Shown: positions 15,864 to 21,272 of the stretch, piece after piece | How positions within the stretch are numbered: position 1 is the first letter of the stretch | Layout: each line of letters begins with the position of its first letter | Source of the DNA: a virus | Strand: one strand, 5' to 3' | DNA length: 21,272 bases | IMG/VR virus record: IMGVR_UViG_3300028388_000146 | Coordinates: 1 to 21,272 of that record | Position numbers and translations under genes: made by a program | The notes under the pieces: generated by a model | The model's database searches: none | Told to the model about the DNA's origin: nothing | What the model saw: only the letters and a program-made list of their open reading frames with translations

Positions 15864-16716
15864 TTCCGCCGTCCACTGTTGCTACTTCAAGATCGAAAGA
15901 TGCCGCGCCTTGGGTGGTAGTCCCTAAGCCACTGATGCTGTTATCAGTCGAGGAAATCTGTATCGACGTGATATCGCCTTGATTGTTGGTGTATTCAGTT
16001 GATAAAGGAATATTGTAATAGGTACTGCCGTCGTTGGTGAACTCCCAGCGATCACTGGTCTCGTTCCATCGAAGAAGCACATTAGTGCTTGTACCGCGCT
16101 CGACCTCAACACCTGAGTTCTCGGTTGGCGTGCCGGTGACGTTGTTGTTTAAGACGATAATGTTGTCGTCAACGGTTACAGTTTCGGAGTTAACTGTAGT
16201 GGTAGTACCGTTAACAGTTAAATCGCCTGTGACTGTCAAAGCTCCAGCCATAGTGACTGTGACATCAGAGGCATCGCCGATGGTAGTGTTAGAGCTAATC
16301 TCACTCAATCGCGTCTGCAGATTGGCAACAGATACATCAACGTCGTCTGCTGACACCGATGCGAAGGTAATGTTGCCTGAGCCATCTGTCTGTAAAACCT
16401 GCAATGCAGTGCCGTCAGTAGTTGGCAATGTGAATGCGTCTACAAAACCTTGTAGGTTCGCGTCATAAGCAAGCATGTCCGTGCCAGCTTCTGTATCAAG
16501 CAATGAGCGTATCTCGCCTGCGGTAATACCAGTGGCTAACTGCGGTGTCCCTGCGTTGTTCTTAATTGCGCCACCAATAGCAATCGGAGTGTTTGCAGTT
16601 TGCGGGTCGCCAACATAAAAAGTGTCGCTACCTTTTGAATACGCCAGCTCGCCTTGCGCAAGGGTTGATGGGGCCGATGACCCCGTGGATCGTTTGATCT
16701 TAATTGTCTGAGTCAT
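15856..16716 (-). CDS. Tail fibre protein with Mtd-like N-terminal domain (286 aa)
   Basis: A 286-residue fibre-type protein. Residues 1-38 (MTQTIKIKRSTGSSAPSTLA, then QGELAYSKGSDTFYVGDP) closely resemble the N-terminus of the downstream 1600-residue tailspike and the Mtd N-terminal domain family. Residues about 130-250 contain fibre sequence common in phages: LTVTGDLTVNGTTTTVNSET, then VTVDDNIIVLNNNVTGTPTE and SGVEVERGTSTNVLLRWNE. The C-terminus ends in VDGGTY, echoing the LDGGSY end of the upstream gene. A ribosome binding site GGAGGT (16725-16730) lies in the upstream gene eight bases before its TAATG start. It may be a connector or a secondary fibre to which the tailspike binds. Confidence 0.7.
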   Translation of the reverse strand: MTQTIKIKRSTGSSAPSTLAQGELAYSKGSDTFYVGDPQTANTPIAIGGAIKNNAGTPQLATGITAGEIRSLLDTEAGTDMLAYDANLQGFVDAFTLPTTDGTALQVLQTDGSGNITFASVSADDVDVSVANLQTRLSEISSNTTIGDASDVTVTMAGALTVTGDLTVNGTTTTVNSETVTVDDNIIVLNNNVTGTPTENSGVEVERGTSTNVLLRWNETSDRWEFTNDGSTYYNIPLSTEYTNNQGDITSIQISSTDNSISGLGTTTQGAASFDLEVATVDGGTY

Positions 16717-16723
16717 TAGTAAG
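16691..16723 (-). repeat. Duplicated fibre-gene junction, copy 1
   Basis: Partner of 15831-15863 at the junction of the 120- and 286-codon genes. It encodes the terminal Tyr-stop of one gene and the Mtd-like MTQTIK start of the next. Confidence 0.75.
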
Positions 16724-17078
16724 AACCTCCATCGAGTGTATCTGAGTCAGTTGTCCCGGAAAGAAATAACACCCAGTTGTAAACATTGGTGCTTGTTTCT
16801 CGCCAAAAATAGATATTTTCTGTGTCTGTTTCGTACCACATATCGCCTTCTTTCAAGCCATCAGCGACAGCCTGCGGTGCCGAGCTTTGCCTGAAAAACT
16901 TTTGCCGCGTTGTGTCGCTAAGTATTGGCTCGTACCGGCCATCCGCTGCTGATTCCGTTAAATACCCAACTAAATCAGACGCCTCAAGCTTATCCGTATT
17001 CAGATTGGTAAAGTTGGCATCTAGCTCCGCATGTGTGAGCGCCGATCCTTTGCCTGTACGTGTTGTGATATCCGCCAT
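16716..17078 (-). CDS. Tail fibre-like protein (120 aa)
   Basis: A 120-residue protein beginning ITTRTGKGSALTHAELDANF then TNLNTDKLEASD, a motif frequent at the N-terminus or within tail fibres of marine phages. The second half (EGDMWYETDTENIYFWRETS) is a short beta unit seen in fibre heads ('GD.WyDt....ly.w'). It ends in LDGGSY, directly overlapping the 286-residue gene as TAATG. The gene may be a split piece of a longer fibre whose parts are expressed as separate coupled subunits; the matching 'DGG(S/T)Y' ends of this and the next gene support a modular origin. Confidence 0.6.
   Translation of the reverse strand: MADITTRTGKGSALTHAELDANFTNLNTDKLEASDLVGYLTESAADGRYEPILSDTTRQKFFRQSSAPQAVADGLKEGDMWYETDTENIYFWRETSTNVYNWVLFLSGTTDSDTLDGGSY
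16725..16730 (-). promoter_or_regulatory. Ribosome binding site of the 286-aa fibre gene
   Basis: GGAGGT on the minus strand lies eight bases before ATG 16716 and at the same time encodes the Gly-Gly of the upstream gene's LDGGSY end. Confidence 0.7.
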
Positions 17079-17087
17079 TTGCCCGCC

Positions 17088-17501
17088 TTAATCCAATCGA
17101 ATCTTTAAGTTGCCGGCTTCAATCTTGAAGATATCGGTTGTTTGTATTTCATGCGATTGCTCTGTGGAGAAGTCGCTAGGATCTGTTAATGTCGCCCACG
17201 CCAGCAAGTTGCCGCCTGTAAGCGCATCATAAACGCCTGCGTGCGTTACACGGCCAAACGGGCCCAATGCAGCAGGAAACTCTATATCTTCGTCATTTGT
17301 CGCCTCTGTGGGCGCTGTGCCTGAAACAGACATGACTACAGACTGCCTTGCGTAATTAAAGCCAGAAACCTCGGTGCCTCCACCGTCATCGCCGGGAGTA
17401 CCCTTAAACAGCGCAACATACAGAGCAGTAGGCGCAGTGTAATTTGTACCGCCAAATACGTGGTTTAGCACCCTACCTTCTAAGTAATCAGTGAAGCTCA
17501 T
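17088..17501 (-). CDS. Phage structural protein, SFTDYLE family (137 aa)
   Basis: A 137-residue protein beginning MSFTDYLEGRVLNHVFGGTN and continuing YTAPTALYVALFKGTPGDDG. This N-terminus, the central THAGVYDALTGGNLLAWATL block (about 87-106) and the final strand GNLKIRLD are the pattern of a widespread phage family usually named tail fibre protein or hypothetical virion protein. It is predicted to be all beta. It overlaps the adaptor gene stop as ATGA and precedes the fibre genes. The family identity is fairly sure; the precise place in the virion is not known to me. Confidence 0.65.
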   Translation of the reverse strand: MSFTDYLEGRVLNHVFGGTNYTAPTALYVALFKGTPGDDGGGTEVSGFNYARQSVVMSVSGTAPTEATNDEDIEFPAALGPFGRVTHAGVYDALTGGNLLAWATLTDPSDFSTEQSHEIQTTDIFKIEAGNLKIRLD

Positions 17502-18133
17502 CTAACGTCTATTCTCTTAGGCCCGCCTAATCCGCGCACCTTCATCTGCAACCCTGAGCCACTCATACGAGACCTCTCAGACGCCTCGTTAAGCTTTTGC
17601 ACCGCAGCACCGTAAAGCTGAGCCCATGTGCCCGCTCGGCCGTCTTCCTGCAGGTAAGGGCTGCTATGGATAAGTGACGCATACAGGTAGATATCAGGCG
17701 CATCTATTAAAAGCCAGTTTGAGGGCGTGCTGTCGCTTAGCGACTCGACTTTCTGAAAGTACAAAAGCTCGATGACGTAGTCAGCATCTGGCGTTGGGTA
17801 TAGCTCTAGCGATGAGTCTGCGTGGCAGTAATAACGTGGCCGCCCAGAGGTGTCGTTGTTGGCAGAGCGCTTGTCTGCGATAGTGTCCCGAGACGCAAGC
17901 GCAACCGGGTAAGTGCCGTCGCCTGTTACGTGAACCTGAATAGTCTCTAACCAGTCGGTAGGCAACAGGGAATACTCGCTGTTCAACGTGCCAGTAGCGC
18001 GCTGCTCCATCTTCCAGTGCCGGATGTCACGGTTGATCTGAGCCTCTGCAAGCGCAATAAACGTAGGAATAACCGAGGTTAAGTCATCCCGGTGCAGAAA
18101 GTCCGCAATCGTGCTTTTTAGCTCAGTGTGGTC
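17498..18133 (-). CDS. Head-tail adaptor protein, SU10-type (no standard start codon visible)
   Basis: The adaptor joins the portal ring to the tail hub. The strongest family signal is LYPTPDADYVIELLYFQKVE, then NWLLIDAPDIYLYASLIHSS and the helix TWAQLYGAAVQKLNEASERS, as in SU10-like adaptor proteins. The frame is open from 18133 (after a TAA at 18134-18136) to the stop at 17498. The first ATG is at 18010, but the 41 codons before it encode sequence that matches the usual family N-terminus (TELKSTIADFLHRDDLTSVI, then PTFIALAEAQINRDIRHW). That stretch contains no ATG, GTG or TTG. An ATT at 18109 and a CTG at 18097 are the only near-cognate candidates of note. The 49-codon upstream gene overlaps it in another frame. 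Coordinates give the maximal open frame; an assembly indel or unusual initiation is possible. Confidence 0.75.
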   Translation of the reverse strand, partial: DHTELKSTIADFLHRDDLTSVIPTFIALAEAQINRDIRHWKMEQRATGTLNSEYSLLPTDWLETIQVHVTGDGTYPVALASRDTIADKRSANNDTSGRPRYYCHADSSLELYPTPDADYVIELLYFQKVESLSDSTPSNWLLIDAPDIYLYASLIHSSPYLQEDGRAGTWAQLYGAAVQKLNEASERSRMSGSGLQMKVRGLGGPKRIDVR

Positions 18134-18267
18134 TTAGCCGCTTTTTTAAACGCTTTAGCAGTAGGCGCGCCTTTCTCGCCAGCCTTGCGCATCTTCTCGC
18201 CAGAGCCCGCCTTAATTCTCTTACGCTTTGCATGAATGTTCGCATAGAGTCCTCGCTTACTTGGCAT
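18118..18267 (-). CDS. Small basic phage protein, 'KRGLYANIHAKRKRI' family (49 aa)
   Basis: A 49-residue basic protein reading MPSKRGLYANIHAKRKRI and GSGEKMRKAGEKGAPTAKAF, a conserved small protein I recall from marine phages. The start is ATG 18267: it gives the family N-terminus and overlaps the stop of the 34-codon gene by 11 bases. A longer frame reaches 18339 but adds sequence in the coding region of the upstream microgene and is not supported. The protein is about one third Lys/Arg and probably binds nucleic acid; whether it enters the virion is unknown. Its end overlaps the start-less adaptor frame. Confidence 0.65.
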   Translation of the reverse strand: MPSKRGLYANIHAKRKRIKAGSGEKMRKAGEKGAPTAKAFKKAAKTTLS

Positions 18268-18361
18268 AGCCCTTGCCTCGCTTCTTGGCTCGGCACTTAC
18301 CAGCCGCCTTGCACAGCGATGGAGTCGGACAGCCTGCACATGGTTTGAATTTACTTGCCAC
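18257..18361 (-). CDS. Cys/Lys-rich microprotein (34 aa), GTG start
   Basis: A 34-codon gene starting at GTG 18361. The product (ASKFKPCAGCPTPSLCKAAG then KCRAKKRGKGYAK) carries four cysteines as C-x2-C-x5-C-x5-C followed by a basic tail, compatible with a small zinc-binding knuckle or a disulphide-linked peptide. It overlaps the 13-codon gene by 11 bases and the 49-codon gene by 11 bases. I recall similar 'KFKPC.GC.TP..C..AGKC' microproteins in marine phages. No strong ribosome binding site is visible, so translation probably depends on coupling. An alternative GTG 24 bases upstream would add an Arg-rich extension. Confidence 0.5.
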   Translation of the reverse strand: MASKFKPCAGCPTPSLCKAAGKCRAKKRGKGYAK

Positions 18362-18392
18362 GCTTCTTGCCCTTCTTCTTACCACAAGCCAT
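18351..18392 (-). CDS. Lys-rich micropeptide (13 aa)
   Basis: A 13-codon frame, MACGKKKGKKRGK, starting at ATG 18392 in a TAATG overlap with the stop of the 79-codon gene. A strong AAGGAG ribosome binding site lies six bases upstream (18399-18404), inside the 3' end of that gene, which argues that the ATG is used. The product is nine-thirteenths Lys/Arg or Gly-adjacent basic residues with one Cys. It could be a genuine peptide, or a leader whose translation couples expression of the following overlapping Cys-rich gene. Very short length limits confidence. Confidence 0.4.
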   Translation of the reverse strand: MACGKKKGKKRGK

Positions 18393-18631
18393 TAGCTTCT
18401 CCTTGATTTGGCACCGGAACACTTCCAGCGCTTTCTCGATAGGTTGTTAGGGGTGTTGGGATCATTCTGCTTCTTCTTCGAGAGTCGCTTCTTGGTTCCT
18501 AAAGAGCGCGCGCAGTTCGAGTCGCCCTTGGTTGTCCCCGGCTTTACCTTGGCGCCCTTCTGTCCATACGAGACCTTCTTACCGGACGCTGTGGTCTTTA
18601 CTCGTGCCTTTCCTTTTCTCGGCGTAGCCAT
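18392..18631 (-). CDS. Small basic protein, 'GDSNCARS...NLSRKRWKC' family (79 aa)
   Basis: A 79-residue, strongly basic protein with two cysteines. It reads MATPRKGKARVKTTASGKKV, then SYGQKGAKVKPGTTKGDSNC and DPNTPNNLSRKRWKCSGAKS. The paired blocks 'GDS.CARS' and 'DPN.PNNLSRK.WKC' are conserved in a small phage family of unknown function that I recall from marine phages. The two Cys may bind a metal or form a bond. It starts at ATG 18631 with GAGGT five bases upstream, eight bases after the ART-domain gene ends. Basic charge suggests contact with DNA. Confidence 0.65.
   Translation of the reverse strand: MATPRKGKARVKTTASGKKVSYGQKGAKVKPGTTKGDSNCARSLGTKKRLSKKKQNDPNTPNNLSRKRWKCSGAKSRRS
18399..18404 (-). 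promoter_or_regulatory. Ribosome binding site of the 13-codon microgene
   Basis: AAGGAG on the minus strand lies six bases before ATG 18392, inside the last codons of the 79-codon gene. It is the main evidence that the tiny frame is translated. Confidence 0.6.
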
Positions 18632-18639
18632 ATTATACC

Positions 18640-20901
18640 TCAGCGGCCCATTGCAGACAGCAAGCCATCTAGCCAGTATTGGTCCGGTATCTCAAAGACA
18701 GGGCTGTATTTGTCTGTACCGGTGATCACGGCGTTTTTAGCCTCATCTAATGAGAACGGTCGTGGAGGGTTTTTAACCGGGTCCTTGGGGTTTGTCATGC
18801 GCTGCATATTTTTGCTCACTGCGCGTGGATACATGACCTCCATCGGCACCGTTTGCTCTAGGTTTCCAAAAAACTGGCCGGGCATAGCAGTGTCATATGA
18901 CTTGTGCCCCTCAAAGGCAAAAATATCTCTGTCTAAATCTGGCGTGAATAGCGAGAAGCCTGACTGATATCTCTCATCACCGATTAGCTCTGGCTTTAAC
19001 ACGGCCTCAATTGCCTCGTTATAAACGGGGAATCCACGATCTCGGTAATCTGACTTAGCCATAATGGTCGTGAATGCAGTACGGCGCTTACCGATGTTTG
19101 GGAAGTCACCGCGACCCATTACCCAATCCATTGCTTCTGGCGAATCCAATCCCGGCCAATCTTCGTACTGCGACCTCAGCTCATCGTCAAACTTCTTCTT
19201 GTCTGCCTTTGCTATCTTTAATGACGGCATCTGCTGCATCATAATCTCAGCCGGGCCGGTCGCAAAATTAGACGAGTCATCCAGCATCTTTGCGTATGCA
19301 ACCAATGGCTGACGGCCGGTTAGGTTGGCGATATCTCGATACTTTTTAAACTGTGGCTTTGCAGCGCCCAAGTTAGAAGCCCAAGCAACACCTTCCGGCC
19401 CAGTGCCAAACTTTTGAGCAAAGTCTACACCGCCCTCAATTGCCACCTGATCAGCAAGCGGAACACCGCCCACCATATCTACTAAGCCAATAGCAGAAGG
19501 ATCGCCCATGACTGGCATCAGCACGTAATTTCCTTGCGAAATCTGCTCAGGAGTCACAATACTTGGCTCAAACTCATCTAGCTGACGCGCTGTAACTGCA
19601 TCGTTTTGCGCTGCAAGATTCTCCCTAAAAGCGAAGCCCTTGCTCTGCTTAAGGTTCTTTTCGTACTTGGTGATTGCGGATTTGACTGCGCTAGGATTCG
19701 TTGCGCTATCAGGGGTTAAATAGCCCAACTCTATTAGTCTCTCAGGATCACCCTGTCGAGCACGCATAGCGCCTAATGGTAGCGCGCCTTTTAACGCTGC
19801 GGCCGCGATGTCGCCACCTACTGGTATTGCCCCTAACAGGCCTAAACCACCTAGTAGTGCTGCCTCACCGTAGTTGCCTTGCTCAAATGCATCACGAGCT
19901 TCAGCAAAACCCTTTACATCGCCTACAATCGGCGTGAAGTCAGCCAAGTTAGACAGGCTCGAAGCCATCTGGTTGGCAGTGTAGTCAGACTCAGTGGCGC
20001 CAATGTCCTTTAAGAAGTCGGCCACGTTTTGTACAGCACTATCGATTAAGCCGGGCTCGTAAGGCTCTAGCTGTGGAAGGCTTGCTAAAAACTCTGGAGT
20101 CTTAGCCTCTGCCTCTTCTGGCGCCATCAATGCTGTTAGACCTAAAGCCCCTGCCGCTGTACCGCCAAGGATGTTAGAGCCTTTGTACTCAGGGTCGAAT
20201 GCGGCAAACAAGGAGCGGACGCGAGTAGGGTCAGACGTGACAATCGTATCAGTGAAAAAAGCGTCTAACGCCTCTTGATAGCCTTCATCGCCAACCTTTA
20301 AGCCGGTCATAGCCTCGAAGGCGGGATCGAAAGCTTTATAGTTAGGGCCAACATCTGAGACGTTTTGCACAATCAATCCGGGCGATCCAAACCTGCGCGC
20401 TGTTCTCGCTAACTCATCAGTGTCGAAATCCCTTACCACGTTTAAATCGAAGATACCCCGATCAGGCTCCATAGTTCCTCTGTAGCCGGGAAGCTCGCCA
20501 AACGTGGCTAATCGCTCGCCACCCAATAAGTAGTCGGGGTTTGTGATTCTATTCCAATCGTTAAACCCTGCGTTGACGACATCAAAACCGCGAGTATCAA
20601 CAGCGAGAGGCATAATATTACCGGCACGATCTGCATAACTAGCCGCATTAACAGGCGAGCTGGACATAAAAAAGCCAGTATTGGCAGTCTTGCCGCGAGT
20701 GATTCTGTTGGGGTCTACTACGCGAATATCATCGCCACCACCATGAAAGGCGGTTGTAGGATATAAGTCTTCTTGGCGCTCAATGATGGCCTCTGGACGC
20801 ATATCAAGATCGCCCTTAGCAATGCGCTCGGCCACCTGCTCGGGATACCCGGTAGCGATTAGTTCATCAAGAATACCGCGTAAGCGTTCGCGAATTGCCA
20901 T
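18640..20901 (-). CDS. Polyvalent protein with N-terminal ADP-ribosyltransferase-like domain (753 aa)
   Basis: Residues 1-240 look like an ADP-ribosyltransferase domain of the phage polyvalent type: YPTTAFHGGGDDIRVVDPNR (47-66), then GFFMSSSPVNAASYADR (76-92), then the closing VTSDPTRVRSLFAAFDPEYK (221-240). The family equivalents are 'YHGT', 'G.yFt..p..A..YA' and 'DPsQIRS.nAaFDP'. These enzymes transfer ADP-ribose from NAD to host targets. A hydrophobic stretch follows at 245-260. The C-terminal half (about 400-753) has a block VPLADQVAIEGGVDFAQKFG and WASNLG, seen in large phage polyvalent proteins. The start ATG 20901 is chosen because GGAGG (20906-20910) precedes it at four bases; an in-frame TTG at 20925 lacks one. 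It lies between terminase and structural genes, suggesting it is packaged and injected. Activity is inferred; the usual Gln of DPsQ is Arg here. Confidence 0.6.
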   Translation of the reverse strand: MAIRERLRGILDELIATGYPEQVAERIAKGDLDMRPEAIIERQEDLYPTTAFHGGGDDIRVVDPNRITRGKTANTGFFMSSSPVNAASYADRAGNIMPLAVDTRGFDVVNAGFNDWNRITNPDYLLGGERLATFGELPGYRGTMEPDRGIFDLNVVRDFDTDELARTARRFGSPGLIVQNVSDVGPNYKAFDPAFEAMTGLKVGDEGYQEALDAFFTDTIVTSDPTRVRSLFAAFDPEYKGSNILGGTAAGALGLTALMAPEEAEAKTPEFLASLPQLEPYEPGLIDSAVQNVADFLKDIGATESDYTANQMASSLSNLADFTPIVGDVKGFAEARDAFEQGNYGEAALLGGLGLLGAIPVGGDIAAAALKGALPLGAMRARQGDPERLIELGYLTPDSATNPSAVKSAITKYEKNLKQSKGFAFRENLAAQNDAVTARQLDEFEPSIVTPEQISQGNYVLMPVMGDPSAIGLVDMVGGVPLADQVAIEGGVDFAQKFGTGPEGVAWASNLGAAKPQFKKYRDIANLTGRQPLVAYAKMLDDSSNFATGPAEIMMQQMPSLKIAKADKKKFDDELRSQYEDWPGLDSPEAMDWVMGRGDFPNIGKRRTAFTTIMAKSDYRDRGFPVYNEAIEAVLKPELIGDERYQSGFSLFTPDLDRDIFAFEGHKSYDTAMPGQFFGNLEQTVPMEVMYPRAVSKNMQRMTNPKDPVKNPPRPFSLDEAKNAVITGTDKYSPVFEIPDQYWLDGLLSAMGR

Positions 20902-20905
20902 GAAG

Positions 20906-20910
20906 CCTCC
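20906..20910 (-). promoter_or_regulatory. Ribosome binding site of the ART-domain gene
   Basis: GGAGG on the minus strand lies four bases before ATG 20901. It decides the start against the in-frame TTG at 20925, which has no such site. Confidence 0.75.
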
Positions 20911-20921
20911 AGTGTGAAGCC

Positions 20922-20933
20922 CCAATTATATCA
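20922..20933 (-). promoter_or_regulatory. TGATATAATTGG junction motif, possible extended -10 (copy 1)
   Basis: The minus strand reads TGATATAATTGG from the terminase stop codon onwards. TGnTATAAT is a perfect extended -10 promoter element; no convincing -35 is seen. The identical 12 bases occur at 6833-6844. It could drive the ART-domain gene and genes downstream, but chance cannot be excluded. Confidence 0.3.
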
Positions 20934-21272
20934 GACAATGCCCTTTAGGTTACGTCGTATGGGTTCGCCCCAGTCTGAGGTCTTCCTGTACCCGATGGCA
21001 AGGTATCTGAATGCGTCCGCGCAGTGCGATGTCCAGTCGTGTAATGGCCTCTCGGCCCAGACCTGCATGGTCTCGTTGTACTGCCGGCGGTACTGTCTCA
21101 GGCAGTCGATGCCCTTCTCGCACTTGTCCTTGTCGAAGTAACAAAGATCAAGCATAGACCTTACAGCTTGGATGCCGTCGTCTACATTCAACTGCGGGGC
21201 GATCTGTACCGGTGTCACCCGAAGGTTATCCAATACCTCTAGTCGTGACCGTCCGCTGCCCAGCTCTCGCAC
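20931..21272 (-). CDS. Terminase large subunit, C-terminal part (5' end beyond window)
   Basis: The frame is open from the window edge to a TGA at 20931-20933, giving 113 residues of C-terminus. HDWTSHCADAFRYLAIGYRK is the conserved end of the RNase H-like nuclease domain of large terminases, where the Asp of 'H..SH.ADAFRY' belongs to the metal-binding site that cuts concatemeric DNA. The preceding CLRQYRRQYNETMQVWAERP fits the same family. The ATPase domain lies outside the window. The TGA is directly followed by TATAATTGG (see the repeat entry). Confidence 0.9.
   Translation of the reverse strand: MRELGSGRSRLEVLDNLRVTPVQIAPQLNVDDGIQAVRSMLDLCYFDKDKCEKGIDCLRQYRRQYNETMQVWAERPLHDWTSHCADAFRYLAIGYRKTSDWGEPIRRNLKGIV

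Noticed and set aside
15856-16716. Diversity-generating retroelement target, suggested by Mtd-like N-termini
   Set aside because: Only the attachment domain resembles Mtd. I see no C-type lectin variable region, template repeat or reverse transcriptase in the window.
18118-18150. Programmed -1 frameshift at TTTAAAAAAG joining the 49-codon gene to the adaptor
   Set aside because: A -1 shift at that run meets a TAA at 18134-18136 before reaching the adaptor frame, and +1 meets TGA. No slippery heptamer lies in the remaining window.
18267-18339. N-terminal extension of the 49-codon protein to 73 residues
   Set aside because: The extension would start at a non-ATG codon and is translated from the other frame of the four-Cys microgene; the ATG at 18267 gives the recognised N-terminus.
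18631-18640. TATAAT before the 79-codon gene as a promoter
   Set aside because: The sequence GAGGTATAATATG is a ribosome site plus spacer plus start; there is no TG extension and no -35.

Overview
This window is one continuous stretch of tailed-phage (Caudoviricetes) late genes. Every gene I can support lies on the minus strand, so transcription runs from base 21272 towards base 1. The portal, adaptor and beta-propeller tail protein, the set of probable ejection proteins, and the absence of tape-measure, sheath or tail-tube genes all point to a short-tailed podovirus-like phage with P22-like head-tail architecture. Small proteins that look like ones known from marine phages suggest an aquatic proteobacterial host, but the host cannot be read from the sequence. 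Base composition is roughly half G+C.

Layout in transcription order. (1) 21272-20931: C-terminus of the large terminase. (2) 20901-18640: a 753-residue protein with an N-terminal ADP-ribosyltransferase-like fold, probably a packaged effector. (3) 18631-18118: four tiny, overlapping, very basic genes of 79, 13, 34 and 49 codons; the 13- and 34-codon genes are easily missed. (4) 18133-17498: an SU10-type head-tail adaptor whose conserved N-terminal coding region has no ATG, GTG or TTG start. (5) 17501-9500: tail and fibre module with two paralogous fibre genes sharing an Mtd-like N-terminus. The larger encodes a 1600-residue tailspike with a pectate-lyase-like beta-helix and a self-cleaving S74 chaperone. 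A ParB/sulfiredoxin-fold protein and small structural proteins follow. (6) 9500-6842: Ig-like tail protein, P22 gp10-like propeller, C1q/TNF-like protein. (7) 6836-1519: a GNAT-like small protein and a run of Gln/Met/Gly/Ala-rich proteins that probably form the ejection apparatus. (8) 1517-1: a P22-like portal protein, cut by the window edge.

The genes are packed with almost no intergenic DNA. Many junctions are TAATG or ATGA overlaps, and ribosome binding sites lie inside the preceding gene, so the block is probably one or a few long translationally coupled transcripts. No stretch over 300 bases lacks a gene. Major capsid, lysis, replication and integration genes, tRNAs and CRISPR arrays are not visible here.

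Most worth following up: the ART-domain effector, the start-less adaptor gene, the microgene cluster, the AT-rich insert in the tailspike, the GGCR motif in the ParB-like protein, and the duplicated gene junctions.
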